Shown one piece after another: positions 34,453-43,902 of a stretch of DNA of 64,000 bases. A model generated the notes under the pieces. It was not told where the DNA came from. It saw only the letters and a list, made by a program, of their open reading frames with translations, and searched no databases. The translations under genes and the position numbers were made by a program. Source of the DNA: Okeania sp. SIO1I7 (GTDB lineage Bacteria; Cyanobacteriota; Cyanobacteriia; Cyanobacteriales; Microcoleaceae); assembly GCA_010672585.1 (NCBI GenBank), contig JAAHGF010000001.1, positions 248,001-312,000 of the forward strand, in the 5' to 3' direction. How positions within the stretch are numbered: the stretch's first letter is position 1; each line of letters starts with the position of its first letter.

Positions 34453-34676
34453 GTAGTGTTACGGTAACTGGTACTGTAGAAAAGAAAGGTTTTGGTACTG
34501 GTACTTGGGCGTTAGTAACTGAGGGTGGCGAGACTTATGAGTTGAAGGATGCTCCTACTGAGTTATGTAAGTCTGAGCAAAAGGTAAGCATTACAGGTGT
34601 GGTGCGAGATGATGTGATGACGATCGCAATGATTGGTCCAGTATTGGAAGTTCAATCTTTCGAGATATTGGAATAG
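34449..34676 (+). CDS. Small beta-rich protein translationally coupled to the subtilase
   Basis: A 75-residue soluble protein starting within the stop codon of the subtilase gene (ATGA overlap). The pattern TVTGTVEKKGFGTGTWALVT, YELKDAP, KVSITGVVRDDVMTIAMIGP and FEILE suggests a five-strand OB-like barrel. It has no signal peptide. Its tight coupling suggests it supports the protease, for instance as a regulator or assembly factor, but nothing in the sequence proves this. A hairpin element (34680-34747) follows four bases after the stop and could end transcription. Confidence 0.7.
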   Translation: MSSVTVTGTVEKKGFGTGTWALVTEGGETYELKDAPTELCKSEQKVSITGVVRDDVMTIAMIGPVLEVQSFEILE

Positions 34677-34679
34677 CAA

Positions 34680-34747
34680 GTAGGGGCGAATGGCCATTTG
34701 CTAACGCAAAGCTCCGCTTTATATGTTGCGGAGCAAAACGCCCCTAC
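34680..34747. repeat. Nested hairpin element after the subtilase operon
   Basis: Outer arms GTAGGGGCG (34680-34688) and CGCCCCTAC (34739-34747) enclose inner arms GCTCCGC and GCGGAGC. The adjoining TGTGGTCTAC and AAAACCGCTG match the palindrome region before dprA in reverse. Confidence 0.7.
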
Positions 34748-34802
34748 TGTGGTCTACTGAAATGAAAACCGCTGTAAAAAGTCTCAAGAATGGCACAATT
34801 CT

Positions 34803-35036
34803 ATGAATACACTAAAATATCAAACAACTATCAAGAACGGTCAACTTGATTTACCTCCCCTCGACTTACCAGAAGGAACCGTTATCGAAGCAATTTTATT
34901 AATTAAAGAATCTGCTGAAACTGATGAAACAGACTATCTTCTTTCAACAGAAGCAAACCGTCAGCATCTCAAAGAAGCTGTAGAATTACTAAAAAATTCT
35001 GACAATTATATTTATGTAGATCCAGGCAAATTATGA
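34803..35036 (+). CDS. Antitoxin of a YefM/YoeB-type toxin-antitoxin pair
   Basis: A 77-residue protein. The N-terminal half (LKYQTTIKNGQLDLPPLDLP) looks like a small AbrB- or MazE-type beta region for DNA binding. The C-terminal half (STEANRQHLKEAVELLKNSD and a short tail) is the helical, toxin-wrapping segment seen in antitoxins of YoeB/Txe toxins. The gene overlaps the toxin gene by four bases (ATGA), the usual arrangement. It should neutralise the toxin and repress the operon. The toxin is truncated by an in-frame stop, so this antitoxin may now act alone or guard against related toxins elsewhere. Confidence 0.75.
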   Translation: MNTLKYQTTIKNGQLDLPPLDLPEGTVIEAILLIKESAETDETDYLLSTEANRQHLKEAVELLKNSDNYIYVDPGKL

Positions 35037-35257
35037 GGAAAGTCGCATTTTTAACTCGGAGTTTTGATGACTTTAATCAATGGGCGATTGAAGATAAAAA
35101 AATTTATATTAAGATTGTCAATCTCATTAAAGATATTCAACGAGATCCGTTCTCTGGGTTAGGAAAACCAGAAGCATTAAAATACGATCTATCTGGATTA
35201 TGGTCAAGACGCATTACACAAGAACATCGCTTAGTTTATAGTGTTTCTGATGAATAA
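35033..35257 (+). CDS. YoeB/Txe-type mRNA endonuclease toxin, truncated by an in-frame stop
   Basis: The first 74 residues match YoeB/Txe toxins: KVAFLTRSFDDFNQWAIEDK, IVNLIKDIQRDPFSGLGKPE and WSRRITQEHRLVY, including the catalytic-type Glu and Arg. A TAA at 35255-35257 follows VSDE. The same frame then continues IVIISCKFYY to a second stop at 35288-35290, exactly the expected family C-terminus and length (85 codons). One base change (for example CAA to TAA) explains it. The lost tail normally carries the terminal aromatic/His catalytic residues, so the toxin is probably inactive unless the stop is read through. It is a recent inactivation, because the downstream codons are still intact. Confidence 0.85.
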   Translation: MRKVAFLTRSFDDFNQWAIEDKKIYIKIVNLIKDIQRDPFSGLGKPEALKYDLSGLWSRRITQEHRLVYSVSDE

Positions 35258-35378
35258 ATTGTGATTATTTCCTGTAAATTTTACTACTAATAATTGCTGA
35301 CATAATGGTGAAAAAAATTATAGATATTGGCATAGTTAGTTAAGTTTCATATTAATGCCTTTTTTTAAGATTTACAAT

Positions 35379-35403
35379 AAGCCCGCAACATGGGCTTTTT
35401 TTT
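35379..35403 (+). terminator. Rho-independent terminator after the toxin-antitoxin pair
   Basis: AAGCCC, a seven-base loop and GGGCTT are followed by a run of eight T. It ends the plus-strand operon and abuts the 3' end of the convergent PPOX gene at 35402. Confidence 0.85.
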
Positions 35404-35899
35404 ATTGTTTTATTTCTTGAGTAATTTCTACTCTTTTGTCAAGAAAATAATCCTCGTAAGGTTCTTTCACATTAACCCAAATAGTTGTTGGCATAAATCG
35501 GAATAAACGTCGTGGTCCTGAGTTAAGAAAATATTTTTTGTCTCTTTTTGGTTTGCCATTTTTCGTGTAGATAGTATCAATTGCTTTATTGAATATTGTG
35601 TTTTCTGCTTCAATAACTTCAGCTATACCTTTGAAATAAACACCAAATCCCTCTCCACTCAATGCTGTTGAATCATAAACAACTGCAAAAACTTGCCCAT
35701 TATTAATAATATTTTGAGAGTGCTGATTTTCTATCCATGATGACCAATAAAATGTGTAATTTTCATCAAAACCGTAATAGACAGGTGAGTTCCAAGGGTG
35801 TCCTGATTTATCTACTGTTGCTAAAGTGAGATAGGTAATTTCATTGAGTACCTGTTTTGCTTTTTCAGTGAGTTGATCGATGGGAGATGATATCTGCAT
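35402..35899 (-). CDS. Pyridoxamine 5'-phosphate oxidase-like flavin-binding protein
   Basis: A 165-residue split-barrel protein of the PPOX/PNPOx-like class: LTEKAKQVLNEITYLTLATV, DKSGHPWNSPVYYGFDENY and FYWSSWIENQHSQNI are the usual first strands and cofactor region. Members bind FMN or F420 and reduce or protect small molecules; true PNPOx activity in vitamin B6 synthesis is not implied, as the longer C-terminal domain is missing. There is no signal peptide, so it is cytoplasmic. The gene converges on the toxin-antitoxin pair and shares the terminator region. Substrate is unknown. Confidence 0.82.
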   Translation of the reverse strand: MQISSPIDQLTEKAKQVLNEITYLTLATVDKSGHPWNSPVYYGFDENYTFYWSSWIENQHSQNIINNGQVFAVVYDSTALSGEGFGVYFKGIAEVIEAENTIFNKAIDTIYTKNGKPKRDKKYFLNSGPRRLFRFMPTTIWVNVKEPYEDYFLDKRVEITQEIKQ

Positions 35900-36888
35900 T
35901 TTTTCAATTTCTCAAATTTGATAACTGTTTGCTACAAATAGTTAGGCTATTTCTTAGGAGTCAACCCACCCTTAGCCCCTCCCCCTCCTGGGAGGGGAAC
36001 TCAGGAAGACCGAGTCAGAATGAATGATTTTAATACCAGTTTTTAGGTCGGAAATTCTCTACACTTATTCTTCGTAAGATTCTTTTTTTAAATTGGTATA
36101 AGTCCTATTAATATGATATCAAATCAGCTTGATTCAGTATAAAAAATGTTTCATCTTCAGCAATTAGCAAATCTTTCTTCCCTCCTGACTCTTGATATCA
36201 TGTCCGGTAGCATCGGTATTGTATAGTGAAGTAAGGAAGAAGGAAGAAGGAAGAAGGAAGAAGGAAGAGGGAAGAGGGAAGAAGGCTTAAAAGCTTGAAA
36301 AAACCTAAATTTCCTGTAGATATTCACCCTTAGTTTTACACAAACGATACCAGCGGACATGATATGACTCCTGAATTATATAACACTACGCATTAAGATT
36401 AGGACAGCTAAGAAACTTCAAAACATTAAAAAAATAAGTGATTGCAGACTGTAATATCTGGAATAAAAGTAAAACAATATTTGTTTGTGATTTCATAAAT
36501 TCAAGTGATTGTAGATAGTCAGATTAACTACAAATACTCCCATATCAGTTATCGATCAGGTCGTACGCGATCGCGTCCGCTCGAAAATAGCGTTTGTGGA
36601 GCGTGAGCTAAGATGTCTCACAGTGCCCATTCTTGGAATGTACCTCTTGGTCATTTGTCAAAAAAATTAGATGCGTTTGCCCTGGGAGGGTGGGAAGTGT
36701 GGGAAGTGTGGGGAGGGTGGGAAGACCCTCGAAAGTAGGAGGAATAATTGTTCTCTGATTTTTCTGCCGCCCTCACCCCAAAATTCTCACTTTTTGAGGG
36801 TAAGTGAATTGAAACAGGCGTACTTTTTTCGATTCTAAAAAGGCTAAAACTTTTATTGACCAGTGCTTTGAGATTTAATCAGCAAACC
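35900..36888. other. Intergenic region rich in repeats
   Basis: No gene is visible over about 990 bases. Bases 36195-36365 are an ATATCATGTCCG element; a GAAGGAA microsatellite lies inside it (36232-36283). Near 36680-36725 there are GTGGGAAGT repeats. Bases 35950-36000 hold the CCTCCCCCTCCTGGGAGGGG segment found next to several elements. The TCGTACGCGATCGCGTCCGC stretch near 36560 is GC-rich and palindromic but unexplained. Confidence 0.55.
36195..36365. mobile_element. Inverted-repeat element, ATATCATGTCCG family
   Basis: A 171-base copy beginning ATATCATGTCCGGTAGCATC and ending CGGACATGATAT. Its interior shares TTGTATAGT, TTTCCTGTAGATAT and TTTTACACAAACG with the nested copy at 51789-51933, defining a subfamily. 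Confidence 0.75.
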
Positions 36889-37815
36889 CTAAATAATTTC
36901 TTTAAGTTTTTGCACTATATTTTTAACTACTTGTTTCTTTCGATTCATTTGTTTGACTTTTTCATAAGTTTTATTGAATGTTTGAATACAGAGATTCAAG
37001 CGTTTATTAAATTCATCTATACTTATTTTTTCTACATATTCAAATAATTCATTGCTATCTCTAAACTCGGTATAGTCTAAAAAACTATTTTTTTCAAAAT
37101 CTTCATAAATCGTGCTATTTTTCCCCCCATAATAAATAGGAAGACAGCCACTGATGATAGAATCCCAAATTTTTTCCGTACAGTAGTAGTCAGCAATAGT
37201 ATTTTCAAAACAGAGATTAAAATGATATTTTTGCAATATCTCTATTTTTCTTTCTTGCCATCTTCCTGAGCGAGAATTTTCTACAACAATATTTTCTTGC
37301 CATCCCTTGCCATAAATATCAATTTTATCTAACTGATAACCCTGTAAAGCAATTTTTTTTCTTAATTCATATAAATCTAATTCCTGTCCATTACAAATCA
37401 AGGATGTATTCCAATTACAATTTTTGATTAAAGCTGCAATCTTTTTATGTTTTTCCCTACCAAATTTTTCAACTTGATAATCTGGTATTTTACATATATT
37501 TTCTCGCCAAAAAAAGTAATAATTATTCAAATAAATATCGCCTGTGTAAATGTTCATTATATGTACATCTACTCCTTTCCAGGATACTTTGTGATTAAAA
37601 TGAGTATCAAACCTTGGTTCGTGAGTCCAAACTAGGTATTTTTTAGACGAACCATACTGAAGAATCAAAGGTTTTAATTTTTGAAAAAATCTAGTTACAA
37701 ATACATCGCAATCTTCTTCTCGATCGCTAAACACAATTTCATCGCCAGCAAATTTTTCAACTTGCCGAATAAAAGGAGTATACTCCATATTATCTACTTT
37801 AAAAATTTCGATCAT
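36889..37815 (-). CDS. GT10-family fucosyltransferase
   Basis: A 308-residue glycosyltransferase with the alpha-1,3-fucosyltransferase (GT10) signature: YHFNLCFENTIADYYCTEKI followed by WDSIISGCLPIYYGG, which binds GDP-fucose, plus an N-terminal VWTHEPRF segment. It would transfer fucose to a surface glycan or glycolipid on the cytoplasmic side. It is soluble, with a Lys-rich C-terminal helix (KVKQMNRKKQVVKNI) that may attach to the membrane as in bacterial Fuc-Ts. No GDP-fucose synthesis gene is nearby and it is monocistronic. Acceptor unknown. Confidence 0.88.
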   Translation of the reverse strand: MIEIFKVDNMEYTPFIRQVEKFAGDEIVFSDREEDCDVFVTRFFQKLKPLILQYGSSKKYLVWTHEPRFDTHFNHKVSWKGVDVHIMNIYTGDIYLNNYYFFWRENICKIPDYQVEKFGREKHKKIAALIKNCNWNTSLICNGQELDLYELRKKIALQGYQLDKIDIYGKGWQENIVVENSRSGRWQERKIEILQKYHFNLCFENTIADYYCTEKIWDSIISGCLPIYYGGKNSTIYEDFEKNSFLDYTEFRDSNELFEYVEKISIDEFNKRLNLCIQTFNKTYEKVKQMNRKKQVVKNIVQKLKEII

Positions 37816-38184
37816 TATTCTTATGTTGATTGAGCAACGCCAAAATCCTTTTATATTCTGACTCCTGACTCCTGAGGACTCCGTTTTTTATTTTTAATGG
37901 TTATATCATGTCCGCTTAATAGCGTGATAAAAAACTTTCTTCTTATCTTCCTTCTTTTTTCCTCCTGACTCCTGAATTATGACCAAAAAATCAGGTCAAT
38001 AACCTCCCCTTTTAAGGAAATAAAAAAAAAGATAATTCAGTATTTTCTTGCTTCCCTATTGCATGAGGTACTGATAACTGATAACTGATAACTGATAACT
38101 GAAATGACTCCTCCGTCATTATTTATATGCTAAAGTAAGCTATGTCTATCAACTGTATAGCTTACAGGATTAATCAAACAACCA
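37816..38184. other. Intergenic repeats upstream of map
   Basis: Contains a half copy of the ATATCATGTCCG element starting at 37903, ACTCCTG heptamers, a reversed dispersed repeat, and a GATAACT heptamer array (38073-38102) ending in CTGAAATGAC. No gene is visible. The map promoter probably lies in the last 60 bases, where AATGCTAAAGTAAGC-like AT-rich DNA is unique. Confidence 0.5.
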
Positions 38185-38952
38185 ATGGCAACTGAAACTA
38201 TCGTTTTATTATCAAAAAGAGAAATAGAAAAAATGCGTCGGGCAGGACGTTTAGCAGCAGAATTATTACATCATCTTGAACCTTTTGTCAAGCCAGGGGT
38301 AAGCACTCTAGAATTAGATGAAGAAGCAGAACGTTGGACGCAAGCTCATGGCGCTCGTAGCGCTCCCCTTGGTTATCATGGTTTTCCTAAGTCTATCTGT
38401 ACGAGTATTAATGAGGTAGTTTGTCACGGTATTCCTAACAAAAAACAAATCTTAAAAGAGGGAGATATTATTAATATTGATGTGACTCCAATTCTTGATG
38501 GTTATCATGGGGATACTTCTAAAACTTTTTTCGTAGGTGAACCTTCTCCATTGGCTAAAAAATTAGTTGAAGTTACAGAAAAATCTATGTATTTAGGCAT
38601 TGCTGAAGTTAAACCTGGAAATAAAATTGGGGATATTGGAGCTGCTATTCAAGAATATGCTGAAGCACAAGGTTTTTCTGTAGTTAGAGATTTTGTTGGT
38701 CATGGCGTGAGCAATGTTTTCCACACTGCACCACAAATTCCTCATTATGGTACTAGAGGAAAAGGGACAAAGTTGCGGACTGGAATGGTATTTACTATTG
38801 AACCGATGATTAATGAAGGTACTTGGGAAGCAAAGGTGCTTAAGGATGGTTGGACTGCTATTACTAAGGATGGTAAATTATCTGCACAATTTGAGCATAC
38901 TGTTGCTGTTACTGAAACAGGGGTAGAAATATTAACTCAATATGAAGGCTAA
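38185..38952 (+). CDS. map: Methionine aminopeptidase, type I
   Basis: A complete type I methionine aminopeptidase (255 aa), which removes the initiator Met from new proteins. The metal ligands and the active-site His are present: H81 (NEVVCHG), D99 (INIDVT), D110 (GYHGDTS), H173 (GHGV), E206 (TIEPM) and E237 (QFEHT). There is no N-terminal SH3-like or zinc-finger extension, so it is the short bacterial form. The gene stands alone; the ATG is 83 bases after a GATAACT heptamer array. Cyanobacteria usually carry several paralogues, and which one this is cannot be told by eye. Confidence 0.95.
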   Translation: MATETIVLLSKREIEKMRRAGRLAAELLHHLEPFVKPGVSTLELDEEAERWTQAHGARSAPLGYHGFPKSICTSINEVVCHGIPNKKQILKEGDIINIDVTPILDGYHGDTSKTFFVGEPSPLAKKLVEVTEKSMYLGIAEVKPGNKIGDIGAAIQEYAEAQGFSVVRDFVGHGVSNVFHTAPQIPHYGTRGKGTKLRTGMVFTIEPMINEGTWEAKVLKDGWTAITKDGKLSAQFEHTVAVTETGVEILTQYEG

Positions 38953-38955
38953 ATT

Positions 38956-39185
38956 CAACAATTAATTATTAATTATTAATTATTAATTATTAATTATTAA
39001 TTATTACCTCTTCTTTTCAAGGAGAGGATTGACTAATTATGAAAATTTTTTCTCTCTTGGTCGATTTGATATGGTTTCGAGACCCGCTCTTGACAGAGTC
39101 GCTCCGAATTGCGCCATCTCTCGACCGCTTGTTTCTCCTTTAAAGGAGAGGATTTTTACCTTAATTATTCGGTAAATAATAATTA
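38956..39185. repeat. Composite dispersed repeat after map
   Basis: Tandem AATTATT units, then CCTCTTCTTTTCAAGGAGAGG, TTTTCTCTCTTGGTCGATTT, a variable insert, CTCGACCGC and CTCCTTTAAAGGAGAGG, ending ATTATTCGGTAAA. This is the fullest form of the family also seen at 42905-43113 and 47404-47605. The remaining gap to 39733 has a GCGGAATGCTGCACAAAC unit, a GTTAACTGATAACTGAAATG array and no gene. Confidence 0.75.
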
Positions 39186-39733
39186 TTTAGACCTCTGGTT
39201 AATAAAGATATAGACTTTTTGTACACATTAGGGAACAGGGTACAGGGAACAGGGAATAGATGTTCACGGCAAAAGATTACGAAAAATAATTTTTCAGTTA
39301 CTTTTACAACTCTAGCTTATCTTAAATAAAGAGCAAGTTTATTTTCTGGAGATGTCTATTAGATAAAAATTTTGCTGAACGGTTAATAATAGTTGAAGAA
39401 TATTTTAGACGTTTCCTGCGGAATGCTGCACAAACTGCTATTAGCGGTCAATTTTGCTAATTTTTTTAATGAATGTGCTTATTTCTTAAACTCCTATACC
39501 CAGTCAAGTAAATTAGTAGTCCTAAAATTTTAAAAGCGCTTAAATGTGAGTAAGTAAAAGATAATATTCAAGTATCTTACTTGACCAAGAGAAAAGAAAA
39601 TTAAGTATTTCAAGCCTCCTGCTTTCCTAGGTCATGCTGCGCAAACAGTAGGAGGTACTGTTAACTGTTAACTGATAACTGAAATGACCATAAACTAATG
39701 GCTGAATGCTTAAAATAATAGTTTTCATCGCCC

Positions 39734-40663
39734 TCATACTGTAGGTGGAAAATCTGATAATTGGTTTATTTCAGAAAGAATAATTTCTGGTTTATCTCTA
39801 TACATATGTAGTTGACCAGTAATATAAACATATCCTCTACCTAAACCAAAGTAACGATTTTTTAATAGTTGTAATAATGGCTTCATTTCTTCAGTATTAG
39901 TATTGGGAATCCATAATTTTAAACGGTGGTCTTTAGTTCCATCATAAATTAAAGCACCATTATCTAACCACTTAGAAACTCCTCCTTGTAAATCATAGAA
40001 AACTGTTACATATTCTTCCGCCCTTGCTGCTACTAAAATCTTAGGAAAATCTAATCTAACTTCTAGAACTCCAGAAGCAATTCCATAGGTACGATAATTA
40101 TCTACAATGGAAGCTCTTAATGACCACCAAGGTACTAGCAAATTATAATTTCTTTTACGTTTACCTCGATTTACTTGAGGGTTCCAAACACCAAGATTAT
40201 TAGCTTGAGCTTCTATTTCTGCAGCTATCATTTCTTGATGATAAAGTCTAGAATTTCCATATTTAATAAAATAAGGACTCCAGCCTTCTCTAATTAGTTT
40301 AATATTAAAATTTTCTCCATTTTTTTTTACATAAGCTATTAAGCGACCTTGATGGTCGCGATATTTTTCTAAACAATTTTCTACAGGGTCGTCTGTATCA
40401 AATTCAAGATCGACTTGGGCAAGTTCACCGTCAGGTAATATGAAATATTTTATTGCCATTTCTGATGCAGCTTTACCCATGTCTGTAACTGGTTTGGAAT
40501 ATTCAGAATAGCTTTCTTCAGCATCAACATAATCCATTCTGATAAATTCTCGTTTATCATTTAATAAAACTTTGATTGTGTCACCATCAACTACTTTTGT
40601 AACTTGAAGATTTTGAATTGTTGTGCCTTTTTTTTTATTAGTTAAAATTTGAGATTCCATCAT
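39734..40663 (-). CDS. Thermonuclease-family (SNase-like) nuclease
   Basis: A 309-residue protein with an N-terminal staphylococcal-nuclease-like OB domain (residues 15-165): VTKVVDGDTIKVLLN, IRMDYVDAEE, DHQGRLIAYV, EGWSPYF and NNLGVW are typical. Residues 175-309 form a second domain, possibly another OB-like fold for nucleic acid binding (TVFYDLQGGVSKWL, GYVYITGQLHMYRDKPEIIL). There is no signal peptide, unlike secreted thermonucleases, so it may act inside the cell. The key Asp and Arg of the SNase site seem present. The gene is monocistronic. Its biological role is unknown. Confidence 0.8.
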   Translation of the reverse strand: MMESQILTNKKKGTTIQNLQVTKVVDGDTIKVLLNDKREFIRMDYVDAEESYSEYSKPVTDMGKAASEMAIKYFILPDGELAQVDLEFDTDDPVENCLEKYRDHQGRLIAYVKKNGENFNIKLIREGWSPYFIKYGNSRLYHQEMIAAEIEAQANNLGVWNPQVNRGKRKRNYNLLVPWWSLRASIVDNYRTYGIASGVLEVRLDFPKILVAARAEEYVTVFYDLQGGVSKWLDNGALIYDGTKDHRLKLWIPNTNTEEMKPLLQLLKNRYFGLGRGYVYITGQLHMYRDKPEIILSEINQLSDFPPTV

Positions 40664-40763
40664 TCAGTGATCGATATTATTTTTTTGATTAACTAAAATA
40701 ACATAAAATTATACATTGAATCTGTAAAAAAGTAAATGTATAAGTTGATATTGATAGAAATAA

Positions 40764-40820
40764 GGAAGAAGGAAGAGGGAGGAGGGAGGAGGGAGGAAGG
40801 AAGAGGGAAGAAGGAAAAAA
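40764..40820. repeat. GAAGGAAGAGGGAGG microsatellite
   Basis: A purine-only run of GGAAGAA, GGGAGGA and GGAAGAG units in the 445-base gap between the SNase gene and a small gene. No other gene or signal is seen in this gap. Confidence 0.85.
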
Positions 40821-41108
40821 TATTGAAAAAGAAATACAAATGATAAATATAGCTGTCTAAAATGAATTTGATCAACTCTTTTTAAGGAGAACTTTCGAGA
40901 CGCTTAAGTTATGCTATAATTTTTCAGCAATTACCAAAAATAAATATCGAGAATAAATTTATTAAGTAAAAGTAAGATAAAAGATAAAAATGAGGAAGGC
41001 AGGAATGATTTTAAGTTTGTTATACAACACATAAATCTCTGCCTTAGTCTACCAAAATTAAATAACTAATTGCTGTCCTCAAATACATTTGAGAGCTATT
41101 TTATAGAT

Positions 41109-41297
41109 TCAAAGCTCTCCTGAACCAACACGATTTCGTAAATTAATTAATTGTTCAATAGTTGTTTGAATTGAATGAAGAGCTGTGGCATCTTCTGATG
41201 CTTGCTTTGCTATATCTAATAAATAAATTGCTTCTGACAGCTGACAATAAACTTCTTTGTTTCTAGTATTGATTTGGCTGAAGTTGAGATGATGCAT
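41109..41297 (-). CDS. Small helical hypothetical protein
   Basis: A 62-residue soluble protein. After a His-containing start (MHHLNFSQINTRNKE) it reads as two amphipathic helices (YCQLSEAIYLLDIAKQASED and HSIQTTIEQLINLRNRVG). An AGGGG ribosome-like site precedes the ATG. It is divergent from ccsB with 218 bases between. Codon use and lack of repeats support a real gene. I do not recognise the family and make no functional claim. Confidence 0.5.
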   Translation of the reverse strand: MHHLNFSQINTRNKEVYCQLSEAIYLLDIAKQASEDATALHSIQTTIEQLINLRNRVGSGEL

Positions 41298-41515
41298 AAT
41301 TCAATACCCCTAATGGTCTACAATTTCATCATCTCTTAACTCCTGAAAAACTACATCCTTCAAGTGGTTGATCCAATTGGGTGATTATTATTTTAGACTA
41401 ATATTAAGTATCGATCTACAGATAGTTATACTAAAATATTTGATATTTTCTTAACCTTGCCAATAGTCGTTAGGATCGAGAATGTAAACTGAAATACATC
41501 ATTGGAGAAAAATAA

Positions 41516-42571
41516 ATGGATCTAGTCAGACTCCAAAATTCATTGGACAATATCTCGTTTGCCATCTTGTTTGCCACAATGCTAATTTATTGGGTTGGTG
41601 CCTCTTTTCCTCGTATCCCCTATCTCTCGGTCTTGGGTTCTACCGGAATGGCGATCGCTAATCTCTGTATTGCGACGCTATTGGGGGCCCGTTGGCTAGA
41701 AGCTGGCTATTTTCCCATTAGTAATTTGTATGAATCTCTATTTTTCCTGACTTGGGGACTTACTACTATTCACCTCATAGCTGAAAATATGAGTGGAAGT
41801 CGCCTGGTGGGAGTTTTTACATCTCCCTTGGCAATGGGTATTACTGCTTTTGCTGCCTTAACTTTGCCCTCGGGTATGCAGTTATCAGAACCTCTTGTGC
41901 CTGCTCTAAAATCTAATTGGTTGATGATGCATGTCAGTGTAATGATGTTGAGCTATGCGACTTTGATGGTGGGGTCTTTACTGGCGATCGCTTTTCTTAT
42001 TGTTACCAGTGGCCAAAAAGTAGAACTTAGTGGCAGTTCCTTTGGCACTCGTTCTGGAAGAAATAATCATTCTGTGAAGCTCTCAAAAAATTTGCAACTT
42101 CAAACAGAGGGAGTTAGTCTGAACGAAATTGAGGAAAACTATCAATCTTCTCCTCTATCTATAACAAATGGCCACAGTCAAACTGCCGTCTTAGAAATGG
42201 CCAGACCTACTCAAGCAGTGGAGACAGAAGTAACTCTTTCTCCTCAACGTTTGAGTATTGCTCAAACTTTAGATAACATTAGTTATCGTATTATTGGCTT
42301 AGGATTTCCTTTGCTGACTATTGGGATTATTGCTGGAGCAGTTTGGGCTAATGAAGCTTGGGGTTCCTATTGGAGTTGGGACCCGAAGGAAACTTGGGCC
42401 TTGATTACTTGGTTGGTATTTGCTGCCTATCTCCACGCTCGTATTACTAAAGGATGGCAAGGACGACGACCTGCTATTTTGGCTGCTACTGGATTTGCTG
42501 TAGTTTGGGTATGTTATTTAGGGGTAAATCTTTTGGGTAAAGGTTTACATTCCTATGGATGGTTTTTTTAG
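41516..42571 (+). CDS. ccsB: Cytochrome c biogenesis protein CcsB (CcsA-type heme handler)
   Basis: A 351-residue polytopic protein of system II cytochrome c maturation. It shows eight or so membrane segments and the Trp-rich heme-handling loop [18 protein letters not shown]. Conserved His lie in [19 protein letters not shown] and GKGLHSYGW. It works with Ccs1/ResB to carry heme to the lumenal side for attachment to cytochromes f and c6. Residues about 160-250 form a longer polar loop, common in cyanobacterial members. GGAG precedes the ATG. Its Ccs1 partner is not adjacent. Naming varies: the plant plastid homologue is called CcsA. Confidence 0.92.
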   Translation: MDLVRLQNSLDNISFAILFATMLIYWVGASFPRIPYLSVLGSTGMAIANLCIATLLGARWLEAGYFPISNLYESLFFLTWGLTTIHLIAENMSGSRLVGVFTSPLAMGITAFAALTLPSGMQLSEPLVPALKSNWLMMHVSVMMLSYATLMVGSLLAIAFLIVTSGQKVELSGSSFGTRSGRNNHSVKLSKNLQLQTEGVSLNEIEENYQSSPLSITNGHSQTAVLEMARPTQAVETEVTLSPQRLSIAQTLDNISYRIIGLGFPLLTIGIIAGAVWANEAWGSYWSWDPKETWALITWLVFAAYLHARITKGWQGRRPAILAATGFAVVWVCYLGVNLLGKGLHSYGWFF

Positions 42572-42904
42572 TTAAGTTTTAATGGCGTACAACATGAATT
42601 TTAAAAAAGCGGTCAGCAGTCAGCAGTCAGCAGTCAGCAGTCAGCAGTAAACGTTTAGAAGGGGACTTTTACCCCTCCGCGCACCTTCCGGTTTATATAA
42701 ACCGGGGGTTTAAACCAGAGCTACTAAAAGCTGTTAACGCATTTCCTCCGAAGGAGACTAGCTGTTTGCGGAGCATTCCGTCAGGAAATGCTAAAAGCTA
42801 AAAGCTAGTTAAGCATAGAAATTAATTCTTGTTGTGGGTTAATTATATTAATTATCAAGGTAAGATTAGCAAACAAAAAATCTGAGTGGTAATGGGGATA
42901 AATC
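42572..42904. repeat. CAGCAGT heptamer array and palindromic units
   Basis: Six GTCAGCA heptamers (42609-42648), a CTTCCGGTTTATATAAACCGG inverted segment, and a palindromic GCGGAGCATTCCG unit (42770-42782) in a gene-free stretch. Confidence 0.7.
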
Positions 42905-43113
42905 TAGGTTCAACAATTAATAATTCATAATTCATAATTCATAATTACCTCTCCTTGAAAAGAAGAGGTAAGACTCAAAGGAAAATTTTTTCTTCTCTTG
43001 GTCGATTGGATCTGGCGAGGTTTCTTCGCCATCCCATCCTACGGAATGCTCCGCAAACGACCGCTATTTCTCCTTTAAAGGAGAGGCTTTAAACCTTAAT
43101 TATTCGGTAATTA
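42905..43113. repeat. Composite dispersed repeat before the KGK gene
   Basis: ATTCATA heptamers, CCTCTCCTTGAAAAGAAGAGG, TCTTCTCTTGGTCGATTGGA, a hairpin with GGCGAGGTTTCTTCGCC, an inserted CCTACGGAATGCTCCGCAAA unit, CTCCTTTAAAGGAGAGG and a TTATTCGGTAA end. It stops only four bases before the KGK start codon. Confidence 0.75.
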
Positions 43114-43116
43114 AAT

Positions 43117-43446
43117 ATGGAAACTGAAGTGACTTTACTAAATAATGATGATGTTTTGTCTACGAGTGCTAGTCTTTTAATGTTTCAATGTACATTTCAA
43201 GTCAGTGAATATATAACGATGATTTTAGCTAGGTTGGAGTCGGAAAATTTATTTGAAGAGGGGCTAGAATGTCAATTATTAAGACCTGGTGATTATTGGA
43301 GAAAAGGAAAAGTAAAATTTCGTTTAGAATTTTTCACAGAAACTGAAAAAGAGTTATCTGAAGCTGTCGATCCTACTTCTCAACCCTCAGCTTACGCCAT
43401 ATTAACTTCTGATGAACAGCCACAGAATGTAGGAATGTGGAGTTAA
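43117..43446 (+). CDS. KGK-domain protein
   Basis: A 109-residue protein matching the cyanobacterial KGK family: a central YWRKGKVKFRLEFFTE segment gives the KGK motif, preceded by a helix and a GLECQLLRPGDY strand. KGK proteins are small, soluble and of unknown function, often in several copies per genome. The ATG directly follows the TTATTCGGTAA end of a dispersed repeat, leaving no unique promoter or ribosome site, so transcription may start within the repeat. No operon partner is visible. Confidence 0.75.
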   Translation: METEVTLLNNDDVLSTSASLLMFQCTFQVSEYITMILARLESENLFEEGLECQLLRPGDYWRKGKVKFRLEFFTETEKELSEAVDPTSQPSAYAILTSDEQPQNVGMWS

Positions 43447-43902
43447 TATTAAAGTAATTTTTTCAACAATTAATAATAGACATAGACTTGAAAAAGGTAT
43501 AAATTTTTTTCTGGGGTAGGGAACAGGGAATAGGCAAGATACTTTGAGAAATCAAGATACGAAAAATGATTTATTTTGTGAGTTTTAAAACTCTATTTAT
43601 TTACTATCAATTGGTTAAATAAAATTCTTGTTTATTTTCTACCAGATATCTAATTAATTATTAATTAGACAAAGGCAAAAGGTAACAGGGAGTAGAAAAC
43701 AAATATTTTGTAGTTTAATACCAAATTCATTTCTAAGTTGCATAGAATAATATTTTAATCAGAGTTAACTGTAGACCTAGATAGACAAGTTATTGAAGAA
43801 GGAAGAAGGAAGAAGGAAGAAGGAAGAAGGAAGAAGGAAGAAGGAAAAAATAATTCTGTGCCACCTCACATAAAATTGGTATAACACCTAACATCTAAAA
43901 CC
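43447..43902. repeat. Gene-free stretch with a GAAGGAA microsatellite
   Basis: Bases 43793-43850 are eight AAGAAGG units; CCTAACATCTAAAA units follow at about 43887. The preceding 340 bases contain GGGAACAGGGAATAGG-like words but no recognised gene. Confidence 0.7.

Noticed and set aside
36157-36360. A 67-codon frame on the minus strand
   Set aside because: It covers an ATATCATGTCCG element and microsatellite only.
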